NCBI GenBank assembly: GCA_930990125.1
Contig: CAKNOI010000015.1
Location: 1-34,477, forward strand
Length of the DNA stretch: 34,477 nucleotides
Direction of reading: 5' to 3'
Source of the DNA: an uncultured Clostridiaceae bacterium
GTDB lineage: Bacteria; Bacillota; Clostridia; TANB77; CAG-508
Below, in pieces: positions 8,162 to 16,662 of the stretch (within the stretch, counting starts at the first letter, position 1; each line of letters starts with the position of its first letter). The position numbers were made by a program, and so were the translations under genes. The notes beneath the pieces were generated by a model, which worked only from the letters and a program-made list of their open reading frames with translations, had not been told where the DNA came from and ran no database searches.

Positions 8162-9516
8162 ATAAATATATTTCTAACTGTTGTGTAAAATAAATGCTAT
8201 CTTTTGTAGTGTATAAATTCAAATTGTTCCTTTTCTTTAAAATTTGCCTTACTTCCCATAAACCAAGTCCGTGAGAACTTTCTTCTTCAGATTTGGATGT
8301 AAAACCTTTTTGAAAAATCTGTTCAGTATCAACATCTTTATTAGTATAAGTATTTTGAATAATTACTAACTGTCTATTTCTTTTTTCATCATTTCGGAAC
8401 GAGACGTTCATTATTTTTTCATCACATTTAGAAGCTGCTTCAATAGCATTATCCATTAAAATTCCTAAAATTCTAGTAAACTCATATATTTTCATGTTGA
8501 TTGTATTTAAGTCTAGAAATACTTCTAAATTTATTGTAATACCTTGTTCATTAGCAAGATAGTATTTGGATGCAAGCAAACTATATATAGGTGGGTTATT
8601 TATAACAGATGGATTTAATGTGGTTAAATTATTTCCACGTTGACAATCTTCTAATAGTTGTGAGTAGTATTTTTTTAATCCTTTTACATCTTCAGTAGCA
8701 ACATATCCGACCAATAGTCTGAACAATATTGGCAAAGTCATGTTTAAAAGCACGGATATTATCATATAAAATACTTAGAGTCTTGTTATACATTCTTGTT
8801 TCTTCTAAATTTTGATTTGCTATTTCTAATTTAGTGGTATTGGTTAAATTGTAGAAACTAATAATTGTAAACGCTATTAAGCTCAGTAGACTTAACAAAA
8901 TAATAGAAATAGGTAAACAATTCGAATAATAAGAACTAATATAAAATTGAGTTCCTATAGCAATAATAGCAAATATAGCATTAATTAATAAAATTTTTTT
9001 CCCTTTTTTATTAATCTGATCTAATAAAGTAATATTAAAATTAAATTTTTTTACCAATAGATAAAGTACAAAAATTGTAAAATAAAATACACAACTGCTA
9101 ATAATCCTAAAAATTGGTGTTTCTAACATGGTTGTATACGGAATCGTAAAACAAATAGAATATAATTTTACTAGGATATTATCAACAATTGCTCCAATAG
9201 AGAATTGGATAATGATTGCTATTATACATTTGCTAACAGATACATTTAAAATAAATATAATGGATAAAGTTATAGTTAGCATATTTGAAATTGTTCCAAA
9301 TGGTTCTGACATAAAATTTTTCGTAATAAAACTTAACAATGAAATTGTTAATACATATATAACTTTTCTTTTTTTAGTAGTTTCAATATTCAAAATAGTA
9401 GTGAATAGAAGCATAGTAACAGTAGCTTCTATGAAGATAAGTGGAGAACTAATATAATTAGCCATTTGCATATTGGGCGTTGTTAGCACTGACCAAATAG
9501 TTTGTAATAGATTCAT
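8160..9516 (-). CDS. agrC: AgrC-type sensor histidine kinase, needs a +1 shift at CGG
   Basis: Membrane receptor kinase for the autoinducing peptide. About six transmembrane segments fill residues 1-205, then a coiled linker and the phosphoacceptor H259 in KHDFANIVQTIG. The GHKL ATPase domain has the N box LMDNAIEAA and the G box HGLGLWEV. The frame breaks after codon 269: the zero frame reads CGG and stops four codons later, whereas skipping the C gives GGA and QTIGGYVATEDVKGLKKYY, exactly the family sequence; total 451 residues. The ATG at 9516 is taken as start, with GGAGG 12 bases before it, giving a 59-base overlap with agrA. The short product would keep H259 but lose the ATPase. Either it is recoded, or the gene is broken or misread. 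Confidence 0.85.
8706..8709 (-). other. CGG-A frameshift site in agrC
   Basis: On the coding strand the context is ATT GGT CGG ATA. Dropping the C (base 8709) gives ATT GGT GGA TAT and restores the kinase frame at Gly270, a conserved position in clostridial AgrC. There is no homopolymer here. Confidence 0.8.
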
Positions 9517-10214
9517 GATTTTTAAAAACCTCCATAAATTCATTTTTATATTTAGGACCAATATAACAAATACTGTTGTCCTTTAACACGATGATGTTAT
9601 TACTCATTTCTACTCTTGAAATATTATTTAAGTTTACCATGTAAGATTTATGGCAACGTACAAAATCGTTTGAAAGTTGGTTTTGTATTTTAGTAAAAGA
9701 AGTATAAGATTCATAATCTCTGGAACCAGTATAAAAAGTTAGTTTCATTCCGTTTCTCTTTATATAGTTAATATCTTCTTTATTAATTACTAATTTTCCA
9801 TTATCTAATTTTAAATAGTTTGCTGGTGCATGAAAAATGTCGTTAAATAACCTTTCAACAGTTTCTTCTAATCTTTCTAGAGTGAGAGGTTTTGCAATAT
9901 AATCAAAAGTTTTTACTTTGTATGCAATCATCGCATATTCTAAGTGTGCAGTTGTGAAAATAAGATACATTTCTTTGTTCGTTTCTCTAATCTTTTGAGC
10001 AACTTCCAATCCGGGTCATAGTATCTTTTAAATTAATATCTAAAAATAAAGCATCTACGGGGTTGTTCTCTACATAATATAAAAGTTCATCTGCTTTGGT
10101 AGTAGCATAATTTACTTCCGCGTCATAATTGTTTTTTATCAAAATAGATTCTAACATAGCCTTAAATTTTTCAAGAATATTAGGATTATCATCACAGAGA
10201 ACGAAATGTAACAT
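9458..10214 (-). CDS. agrA: AgrA-type LytTR response regulator, needs a +1 shift at CGG
   Basis: Transcription factor phosphorylated by AgrC. The receiver domain has D8/D9 and phosphoacceptor D59 (LFLDINL). The zero frame breaks at codon 68: it reads CGG and stops after seven more codons. Skipping the C gives GGA TTG GAA GTT (GLEVAQKIR), the expected helix after the phosphorylation site. The rest follows with FDYIAKPLTLERLEE and the LytTR DNA-binding domain (about 145-240: FVRCHKSYMVNLNNISRVE). The restored protein has 251 residues, a normal AgrA length. The ATG at 10214 follows GAGGAGG. It is upstream of agrC and overlaps it. Without recoding the product is a 75-residue fragment with no DNA-binding domain. 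Confidence 0.87.
10010..10013 (-). other. CGG-A frameshift site in agrA
   Basis: Coding strand: ATG ACC CGG ATT. Dropping one C gives ATG ACC GGA TTG and restores the frame at Gly68. This is the only one of the four sites that lies in a short C run (CCC), so by itself it could be an ordinary indel. Confidence 0.78.
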
Positions 10215-10319
10215 ATTTTAGTCCTCCTCGAATAGTTTTTAATATAGGATTGAAAAATAAAAAAAGGAAATGTATATTTCGACAAAACCATAGATTATTC
10301 CCTAAAATTTTCCAACAAC

Positions 10320-10346
10320 AGTACAATAATAATCTAAAATTGTACT
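10320..10346. repeat. Inverted repeat in the agrA-pdaA divergent region
   Basis: Arms AGTACAAT and ATTGTACT with an 11-base spacer, about 105 bases upstream of agrA. The divergent region 10215-10562 (348 bases) has no gene. It also holds a match to the Spo0A box (TGTCGAA on the minus strand, 10278-10284), which could be chance. An operator role for the dyad is inference. Confidence 0.45.
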
Positions 10347-10502
10347 AATGTCAATAGCTAATTCTTCAATTCTTTTAGAAAAATGAGAAGAAATTTAAAA
10401 AAATCTCTAAGAATTTTATTTTACAATTTTTACCTTTTATTTTCAAATAATTACAAAAAAATCAGCAATAGCGAACAGTAAAGTAATTTATAAGTAATAG
10501 CA

Positions 10503-10531
10503 GTAATAAAAAACAAACACATTCATACAAT
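10503..10531 (+). promoter_or_regulatory. Possible sigma-E promoter of the pdaA-yqfCD group
   Basis: CATACAAT (10524-10531) is a full match to the mother-cell sigma-E -10 (CATACAnT). It lies 14 bases after GTAATAA (10503-10509), a weak -35. The site is about 30 bases before the pdaA start. yqfC and yqfD are sigma-E genes in Bacillus, which supports the reading. Confidence 0.4.
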
Positions 10532-10562
10532 AAAAAAAGAAAACATAGAAAGAGGTGGAAGT

Positions 10563-11378
10563 ATGACTTCATTTGGAACCAAAAACAAAACAAAAATGTT
10601 GGTAATGCTTGTTTTGCTAGTAGGAGTGTTTTGCATAGCATCGCTATGGTCTGGAGAAGAAACAAAACCAGTAGTAGCCTCAGAGGTAAGCAATAAAACT
10701 ATCGCTTGGGGAGTAAAAAGAGAAAAAGACCACAAACAACCAGATTTGGGTACGCAAAATAGAAAAATATTAGAAGCAAATGACGGGATATGCATGGGAA
10801 ATGCAGAAGAAAAAGTAGTATACTTAACATTTGATGAAGGATATGAAGCGGGATATACCGATAAAATATTAGAAGTATTAAAAGCAAATAATGTAAAAGC
10901 AACCTTTTTTGTTACAGCACACTATGTGAATTCAAGACCAGAACTCGTAAAGCAAATGATTGAGGAAGGACACATTGTAGGAAATCATACGGTGAATCAC
11001 AAAAGTATGCCTACATTATCAGAGGAGCAAATAAAAACAGAAGTGATGAATTTACATACAGCTGTTTACGAAAAATTTGGGTATGAAATGAAATATATAA
11101 GACCGCCTAAAGGAGAATTTAGTGAGAAAACTTTACAAGAAACAGGCAAACTAGGTTATACTACCGTTTTATGGAGTTTGGCTTATGATGATTGGGATGA
11201 GAACCATCAAAAAGGGGAAGAGTATGCCAAGACAAAAATTATAGAAAATATTCATCCGGGAGCGATTATCTTGCTACATGGAAATTCAAAAGATAATGCC
11301 AATGTGTTAGATTTTTGCATTAAAGAGATAAGAAATATGGGCTATGAATTCAAAAGTTTAGACGAATTTAAAAAATAA
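10563..11378 (+). CDS. pdaA: PdaA-type sporulation polysaccharide deacetylase
   Basis: Predicted to deacetylate N-acetylmuramic acid residues on the way to muramic-delta-lactam of the spore cortex. It has an N-terminal membrane or signal segment (about 12-28). The NodB-type domain has YLTFDEGYEAGYTDKIL (about 87-103), with the TFDEGYE variant characteristic of PdaA instead of TFDDG. It also has the metal-binding HTVNH (about 142-146), RPPKGEFSE, WSLAYDDWD and ILLHG. The length of 271 is typical. The ribosome site GAGGTGG precedes the ATG. It heads a row with yqfC and yqfD, both sporulation genes, behind a possible sigma-E promoter. PdaA is favoured over other NodB deacetylases because of the DEGYE motif and the context. 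Confidence 0.88.
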   Translation: MTSFGTKNKTKMLVMLVLLVGVFCIASLWSGEETKPVVASEVSNKTIAWGVKREKDHKQPDLGTQNRKILEANDGICMGNAEEKVVYLTFDEGYEAGYTDKILEVLKANNVKATFFVTAHYVNSRPELVKQMIEEGHIVGNHTVNHKSMPTLSEEQIKTEVMNLHTAVYEKFGYEMKYIRPPKGEFSEKTLQETGKLGYTTVLWSLAYDDWDENHQKGEEYAKTKIIENIHPGAIILLHGNSKDNANVLDFCIKEIRNMGYEFKSLDEFKK

Positions 11379-11402
11379 CAGAAAGGTTAGGGAGAATGGG
11401 AA

Positions 11403-11708
11403 ATGTTTAAAAGAAAAAAACAAGAAGAGCCAGATGGAAAGAACAAAAGAAAAAAATTAGAAGAAATATTAGAACTTCCCAAAGAAGTGATTTCTGATAA
11501 GCCTAGAGTGACCATTGTAGGGTTTGAACAAATGCTGATAGAGAATTACAAAGGTATTTTGGAATATGAAGAATTTTTTATCAAAATTAGTACACATATT
11601 GGTACTATTAATATCAATGGATTTAACATGAAATTAGAGCAATTAACAACAGACGATATTATGATAACTGGAAAAATAGAGAGTATGGATTTAGAAAGTA
11701 TTACCTAA
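11403..11708 (+). CDS. yqfC: Sporulation protein YqfC
   Basis: A small protein (101 residues) of the YqfC family. After a basic start (KRKKQEEPDGKNKRKK) comes the conserved core LPKEVISDKPRVTIVGFEQMLIENYKGILEYEEFFIKI, ending with GFNMKLEQLTTDDIMITGKI. In Bacillus the gene is made in the mother cell under sigma-E, directly upstream of yqfD, as here (19 bases apart). The molecular role is unknown. The core resembles small beta-rich YabP/YqfC proteins. The start ATG lies behind GGGAGAATGGG. Confidence 0.9.
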   Translation: MFKRKKQEEPDGKNKRKKLEEILELPKEVISDKPRVTIVGFEQMLIENYKGILEYEEFFIKISTHIGTININGFNMKLEQLTTDDIMITGKIESMDLESIT

Positions 11709-11727
11709 AGGAACGGAGGAAAGTAAG

Positions 11728-12912
11728 GTGTTTTTTAAAATACTAGTGTCTCATCTATTGGGATATATGAATATTGTTGTAGAAGGATATTTTATAGAAC
11801 GTTTTATGAATAGCTGTATTAGCAAAAAAATTCTATTGTGGAACGTAAAAAGAGAAAAAGCTAGTATTTTATATGCCAATATTGGAATAAAGGATTTTAA
11901 AAGATTAAAGAAAATAGCGAAAACCACAAAATGTAAAGTAAAAATACAAGAGAAAAAGGGGCTTCCTTTTTTAATAAAACGTTATCAAAAAAGAAAACTT
12001 TTTTTCATCTGTTTAGTACTTATTTTTCTTGCTATTTTTGTATTGTCCAATTTTATTTGGAATATTGAGGTAACTGGAAACCAAAAAATATCGCAAACAG
12101 AAATATTAGAATTACTAGAAAAACAGGGCTTAAAAATAGGTAGTATGAAAGGAAATATTGATACAAAACAAGTGATTCAAAAAGTAAGATTAGAAAGAGA
12201 TGATATTGCATGGATAGGTATTGAGTTAACAGGAACCAATGCTATTGTAGAAGTAGTAGAAGCAGAAGAAAAACCAGATATGATAAATCCAGAAGAATTT
12301 TGTAATATTGTTGCAGATGCAGAAGGCATTATTACTGAGGTAAAAGCATTAAATGGTATTCCACAGGTAAAAAAAGGAGATATTGTAAAGAAAGGTGATA
12401 TTTTAATATCAGGAACTATTGAAGGAAAGTATACAGAGGTAAGTTATGTACATAGCGAAGGAGAAGTAGAAGCAAAAATTTGGTATAGCGAAAAAACAGA
12501 AGTGCCGTATAGGGAACAAAAAATAGAAAGAACAGGATTAGAAGAAAAAAGATATGGAATAAAGATAAATAATTTTCAAATAAATTTTTATAAAACACTT
12601 TCAAATTTTGAAAAGTATGATACAATAATAGAGAATAAAAAATTAAAACTTTTTTCTGATTTTTATTTACCTATCACCTTTGTAACAAAACGAAATTACG
12701 AAACAAAAGTAAAAGATGTTACTCACTCAAAAGAAGAGGCTACCGATATAGGAATACAAGAGTTAGAGTCAAAGTTAAAGGAACAAATAGGTGAAGACAA
12801 ACAAGTAGTAGATAAACATGTAAACGTAAAAGAAAAAGAACAAGGAATAGAAGTAGAACTTGTTTATGAGGTACTTGAAAAAATTGGAACCAAAGAGAAA
12901 ATAGAAGTTTGA
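11728..12912 (+). CDS. yqfD: Sporulation protein YqfD
   Basis: A 394-residue bitopic membrane protein of the YqfD family. The N-terminal domain (about 1-90) is cytoplasmic, with the family's VKREKASILYANIGIKDFKRLKKIA. One transmembrane helix follows at about 92-112 (LFFICLVLIFLAIFVLSNFIW). A long extracytoplasmic part carries IEVTGNQKISQTEILELLEKQGLKIG, a FtsQ/POTRA-like stretch, and KKGDILISGTIEG. The start is GTG at 11728 with CGGAGGA upstream. It is needed for efficient sporulation in Bacillus; the molecular role is not known. In Bacillus phoH and yqfF follow; here an unrelated gene takes that place. Confidence 0.92.
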   Translation: MFFKILVSHLLGYMNIVVEGYFIERFMNSCISKKILLWNVKREKASILYANIGIKDFKRLKKIAKTTKCKVKIQEKKGLPFLIKRYQKRKLFFICLVLIFLAIFVLSNFIWNIEVTGNQKISQTEILELLEKQGLKIGSMKGNIDTKQVIQKVRLERDDIAWIGIELTGTNAIVEVVEAEEKPDMINPEEFCNIVADAEGIITEVKALNGIPQVKKGDIVKKGDILISGTIEGKYTEVSYVHSEGEVEAKIWYSEKTEVPYREQKIERTGLEEKRYGIKINNFQINFYKTLSNFEKYDTIIENKKLKLFSDFYLPITFVTKRNYETKVKDVTHSKEEATDIGIQELESKLKEQIGEDKQVVDKHVNVKEKEQGIEVELVYEVLEKIGTKEKIEV

Positions 12913-12925
12913 AAGGAATGGTATT

Positions 12926-14140
12926 GTGATGGAAGAAAGAAGTCTTAAAATTTATGCGCAAGAGAAAACCTTTTTTACCAAAATAACAAATACAATAACA
13001 AAACTATTAATCCCAACACGTGTTGGAATTAATAATATGATGATTGCAATGAAACGAAGTAATGTGCTAAAAGCGTATGAAAGTTATATAGAAGCAGGCA
13101 AGTTAGAAGATCCAGAAAAGCAAAAATCTGCATTAAAAAAATATGAAGATACTTTTGCACTATACTTAGAAGCACTAGATAAATATGTAATGGATTCTAT
13201 TTATAAAAAAGTAAAAAATGAAACTGCCACAGAATTTGAGAAAAATGCATTATCTAATTACTATTTGGTAATTCATTTGAAGGAAACAGAATATATAGAA
13301 TATAAATCTAGAAAACAAAAATTTTTATTAGAATTAGATTTTGAAGATTTAAAAGCAGCAGACAAACAAAAAATATTAGAACGTTATTATCCTTTTTATA
13401 TTTCAAAAATGGATTCCTTATATAAAGGAATTCTAAAGAATTATTCTATTAAATTAGCAGATAATTTAACACCAAAGAACAAACAAGAAATTTATGAAAA
13501 AATCTTTGCATTACTACAAGAATATATAGTAGCAATCTTGCCAATAAAAATGAAGACAGAAAACAAAGAAACCTATCAAAATATTCTAGAAGAATACGAA
13601 AAACTAGAAAATTATCAAGTAGGAAAATTAGACCAAAGAGATTACATAGAAAAAAATATGCTATTATTAGGAATTAGTAGAAATTTATTTACACACAGCT
13701 TACCACTAGTAGTAGCAGAACAATGTTATATTAAACTATTAAAAGATACAAGAAGCTTGATTGTAGATACTAAAATCTTGAAAAAACAAGAAAGAGCCTA
13801 TGCTTTATTATTAGATTTAATAGAAGACTATAATACCAAGTTACTTTCTACTAAAATCTATTGGGACAAACCAGAACAAAGAGCATGGTATAAAAAATTC
13901 TGGGAAGAATTCCAAAAGATAAACGAAATGAAAGAAACAAATCCAGAAGCATATCAAAAACAAAAAGAAATTCTTTTTGTTCGTAGTGATTTAAAAATGG
14001 TATATCAAAATGAAAATCGTTATTATAAAATTATTCAATTCTATAAAAAGAAATTAGTAGAATTAGGAGCAATGCGAAACTTAAGAAATAGTTATGAATC
14101 CATAGGAAATTATACAAAAAAGAAAGTAAAAGCAAGTTAA
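12926..14140 (+). CDS. Unrecognised all-helical protein, 404 residues
   Basis: I do not recognise a family. The protein is rich in K, E, Y and L, has no signal peptide or clear membrane segment, and looks entirely alpha-helical. Repeating patterns such as YESYIEAGKLEDPEKQKSA, YEKLENYQVGKLDQRDYIEKN and KKFWEEFQKINEMKETNPEA suggest helical-repeat or coiled-coil packing. It is probably cytoplasmic. GTG at 12926 is taken as start, with ATG one codon later equally possible; GAAAGGA lies upstream. It sits 13 bases after yqfD and 15 before ybeY, in the place where phoH and yqfF lie in Bacillus, so it is co-transcribed with sporulation and RNA-processing genes. No function is proposed. Confidence 0.85.
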   Translation: MMEERSLKIYAQEKTFFTKITNTITKLLIPTRVGINNMMIAMKRSNVLKAYESYIEAGKLEDPEKQKSALKKYEDTFALYLEALDKYVMDSIYKKVKNETATEFEKNALSNYYLVIHLKETEYIEYKSRKQKFLLELDFEDLKAADKQKILERYYPFYISKMDSLYKGILKNYSIKLADNLTPKNKQEIYEKIFALLQEYIVAILPIKMKTENKETYQNILEEYEKLENYQVGKLDQRDYIEKNMLLLGISRNLFTHSLPLVVAEQCYIKLLKDTRSLIVDTKILKKQERAYALLLDLIEDYNTKLLSTKIYWDKPEQRAWYKKFWEEFQKINEMKETNPEAYQKQKEILFVRSDLKMVYQNENRYYKIIQFYKKKLVELGAMRNLRNSYESIGNYTKKKVKAS

Positions 14141-14155
14141 AATAGGAGAAAAAAG

Positions 14156-14626
14156 ATGTCACAATATTTAGAACTAATATGGGACAAAATGGAAGAAGAC
14201 CCAAAACAGAAAGAAACAATACAAACAGTAGTAGAAGCCTGTTTTCAAGCAGAACAGTTAGAAGACAAAAAACTAGTTCTTAGTATTACTTTAACAATTC
14301 CAGAAGAAATTCGCAAATTAAATAAACAATATCGAAACATAGACCAAGAAACAGATGTCCTTTCTTTTCCTATGTTTGAAAAACAAGAACTAGAAGAAAG
14401 AAAAAATCCAGTAGTAGAAGAAGTATTAGGAGATATTATCATTTCCATTCCAAGAGTAGAACAGCAGGCAAAAGAATATGGTCATAGTGTAGAAAGAGAG
14501 CTTGCTTATATGGTAGTACATGGGTTTTATCATTTAATGGGGTATGACCATATGCAAGAAGAAGATAAAAAACAAATGCGAGCAAAAGAAGAAGCTATCC
14601 TAGGAAAGTTAAAAATAGAGCGATAA
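14156..14626 (+). CDS. ybeY: Endoribonuclease YbeY
   Basis: Single-strand endoribonuclease that takes part in 16S rRNA 3' end maturation and ribosome quality control. The zinc signature is complete: HGFYHLMGYDH at about residues 122-132 supplies the three histidines. The upstream family block NKQYRNIDQETDVLSFPM is also present. The length of 156 is normal. AGGAGAAA precedes the ATG. It sits immediately before dgkA, the conserved Firmicutes order ybeY-dgkA-era, although phoH, its usual upstream neighbour, is missing. Confidence 0.97.
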   Translation: MSQYLELIWDKMEEDPKQKETIQTVVEACFQAEQLEDKKLVLSITLTIPEEIRKLNKQYRNIDQETDVLSFPMFEKQELEERKNPVVEEVLGDIIISIPRVEQQAKEYGHSVERELAYMVVHGFYHLMGYDHMQEEDKKQMRAKEEAILGKLKIER

Positions 14627-14650
14627 TTACCAAATAAAGGGGAGTGCAAA

Positions 14651-15382
14651 TTGAAGAAAGAAAAGCCAGAAATTCATAAATTGCACAATAGCAATTTTAT
14701 AGAGGCATGTCATAATGCGATTAATGGAATTATTTATGCAACAACAACACAAGGAAATATAAAGAAACAACTAGTAATTGCGGTAGCGGTAATGATTCTT
14801 AGTTTGTTTTTTGAATTATCTAGAGCAGAATTTTTATGCTTAACATTTTCTATTGTACTAATTATTGTAGCCGAAATGATGAATACTGCCATTGAAACCG
14901 TAGTAGATTTATATACCGACATGTACCATCCAAAAGCTAAAATAGCAAAAGATGTAGGAGCAGGAGCAGTAGTAATAACTGCCTTAAATGCACTTATTGT
15001 AGCTTATTTCTTGTTTTTCGAGAAAATAAGTACAATAGGAACATCTATTTTAGAATCTATAGCAAGATCGCCTGCTCATTTAGCATTTGTAGCTATTGTG
15101 CTTACTATTATAGCTGTTGTAGCATTAAAAGCAGCAAGTAGTACTAATAAACATAAAAGAATTAACAAACATTTTTGCCCAAGTGGACAATCTGCTATTG
15201 CGTTTGCTGCAATGACAGCCATTTGGTTAAATACAAAGGATATTGTGACTTTTACTTTATCTTTAGTATTATCCTTATTAATTATTGAAAATAGAATAGA
15301 TACCAAAAAAAGAACGATGGCAGAAGTTATATTTGGAGCTTGTATGGGAGTATATAGTTTAACTATTTTTAAACAAGCTTAA
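14651..15382 (+). CDS. dgkA: Undecaprenol/diacylglycerol kinase DgkA fused to a degenerate PAP2 domain
   Basis: The N-terminal half (about 1-125) is a DgkA-type membrane kinase that in Gram-positives phosphorylates undecaprenol. It has ACHNAINGI, three membrane helices, and the signature AEMMNTAIETVVDL with KAKIAKDVGAGAV. The C-terminal half (about 135-243) has the helix layout of a PAP2 phosphatase, but the key residues are changed: PSGH is PSGQ, and the third motif reads NRIDTKKRTMAE with arginine and glutamate where histidine and aspartate are expected. Phosphatase activity is therefore doubtful. The start is TTG at 14651 behind AAAGGGGAG. It is co-transcribed with ybeY. Confidence 0.9.
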   Translation: MKKEKPEIHKLHNSNFIEACHNAINGIIYATTTQGNIKKQLVIAVAVMILSLFFELSRAEFLCLTFSIVLIIVAEMMNTAIETVVDLYTDMYHPKAKIAKDVGAGAVVITALNALIVAYFLFFEKISTIGTSILESIARSPAHLAFVAIVLTIIAVVALKAASSTNKHKRINKHFCPSGQSAIAFAAMTAIWLNTKDIVTFTLSLVLSLLIIENRIDTKKRTMAEVIFGACMGVYSLTIFKQA

Positions 15383-15397
15383 GAAAAGAGGGAAAAA

Positions 15398-16465
15398 ATG
15401 AAAGTACAAGAAACAAAAGGTGGAATTAAAGTTTTAGTAGTCATTTTAATTCTTTTGATTATTTTAGCTGCAGCGTTATTAGCTATAAAAGTAGTAAACA
15501 CACAAAAGGAAAAACAGGAAAAGCAAAATCAAATTAGTTCGGAAGAACCAAATCTAGAACCAGAAGAGCCAGAAAAGATAGAAAAACAAATACAAATATA
15601 TTCTGGAAATGAAAGACCAATTGCTGTTATGATAGATAATCATACAGGAGCATGGCCACAAGCTGGATTAAATGATGCATATCTAGTATACGAAATTATT
15701 GTAGAAGGCGGAGAAACTAGATTAATGCCAATTTTTAAGGAAAAGGATTTAGAAAAAATAGGACCTGTACGTAGTGCAAGACATTATTTCCTAGATTATG
15801 CACTAGAAAATGATGCTATCTATGTTCATTTTGGACAAAGCCCACAAGCAGGAACAGATATTAAAAGATATTCGGTAAGTGATATTAATGGTCTAGTAGA
15901 AAGTGAAAGTGATTTTTGGAGAGTAAAGGATAAGTATGCTCCTCATAATGTAGTAACAAATACACAAAAAATAATGGATTTAGCAAAAGAAAAGGGATAT
16001 AGGACGATATCTACACAATCTTCTGTACTGCATTATGTAGCAGACGAAGTAGAACTAGATTCCGATATACCAGCTACTAGAATTACTATACCATATTGTA
16101 GTTGGAATGTAGTGGAATATCGCTATGATGAAGTAAATAAACGTTATATTCGTTATTCAAAAGGGGAAAAACAAAAAGATTGGGAAACAGATATGGATAT
16201 TACTACCAAGAACATTATTATTACCTTTGCTAAAAATTCTACTTTAGAGGATGGAGAAGATAAAGACAGACAAACATTAAGCAATATTGGAACCTTAGAC
16301 GGATATTATATTACGAATGGAAAAGCTATCCGTATTACCTGTGAAAAGAAATCAAGAACAGAAAAAACAATTTACCGAGATGAAGATGGAAACGAAATTC
16401 AAGTAAATGACGGAAATACCTATATCCAAATATGCCCAATAGATGCAAAAGTGGTAATAGAATAG
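15398..16465 (+). CDS. DUF3048 (YerB-like) membrane-anchored protein
   Basis: One N-terminal membrane helix (about 11-30) is followed by a charged low-complexity linker rich in E, P and K (about 35-65), and then the extracytoplasmic DUF3048 region. Its recognisable block is RPIAVMIDNHTGAWPQAGLNDAYLVYEIIVEGGETRLMPIF, with GPVRSARHYFLDYA and HFGQSPQ next. The C-terminal part (about 230-355) is the companion domain. B. subtilis YerB is a lipoprotein; here the anchor has no lipobox cysteine that I can see, so it is a helix anchor. The function of the family is unknown. It is inserted between dgkA and era, and a strong terminator follows directly. Confidence 0.9.
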   Translation: MKVQETKGGIKVLVVILILLIILAAALLAIKVVNTQKEKQEKQNQISSEEPNLEPEEPEKIEKQIQIYSGNERPIAVMIDNHTGAWPQAGLNDAYLVYEIIVEGGETRLMPIFKEKDLEKIGPVRSARHYFLDYALENDAIYVHFGQSPQAGTDIKRYSVSDINGLVESESDFWRVKDKYAPHNVVTNTQKIMDLAKEKGYRTISTQSSVLHYVADEVELDSDIPATRITIPYCSWNVVEYRYDEVNKRYIRYSKGEKQKDWETDMDITTKNIIITFAKNSTLEDGEDKDRQTLSNIGTLDGYYITNGKAIRITCEKKSRTEKTIYRDEDGNEIQVNDGNTYIQICPIDAKVVIE

Positions 16466-16505
16466 AAAAAAGAGGAAAAGAAACTCACATCTTTTCCTCT
16501 TTTTT
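16466..16505 (+). terminator. Rho-independent terminator after the DUF3048 gene
   Basis: A perfect 16-bp stem: arm AAAAAAGAGGAAAAGA (16466-16481), 8-base loop, and its complement at 16490-16505 ending in six T. It closes the operon before the era promoters. Confidence 0.92.
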
Positions 16506-16518
16506 AGGAAAACTTTTG

Positions 16519-16547
16519 TTTACTTATTAAAAAATACATGGTATAAT
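16519..16547 (+). promoter_or_regulatory. Promoter of era, with a second -10 nearer the gene
   Basis: TTTACT (16519-16524), 17 bases, extended TGGTATAAT with -10 at 16542-16547. A second AAGGTATAAT (-10 at 16636-16641) lies only 21 bases before the era start and has no well-placed -35, so it is a weaker candidate. Between them the phrase AAAAAATGTC is repeated. Confidence 0.55.
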
Positions 16548-16662
16548 ACTAAAAACAAAAAATGTCAAGTAAAAAATGTCGAAAAAATTTAAAAATACAT
16601 GCAGTAAAATGACAAAAAAATTACTTAGAACAAGGTATAATGAGATAGAAAGAGGCAAGAAA

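Noticed and set aside
10010-10013. Ordinary homopolymer sequencing errors as the cause of all four frameshifts
   Set aside because: Only the agrA site is in a run of three C. In agrC and feoB the extra C stands alone after T, and in the tagO-like gene it makes a pair. Random indels would not all fall directly before a GGA codon. A motif-specific systematic error cannot be excluded without reads.
16577-16583. Spo0A box (TGTCGAA) upstream of era, and another at 10278-10284
   Set aside because: A seven-base pattern with one free position is expected about ten times by chance in 34 kb of this composition.
16576-16662. Longer Era start at 16576
   Set aside because: The added residues are basic and unlike the family, and the -10 at 16636 lies inside them.
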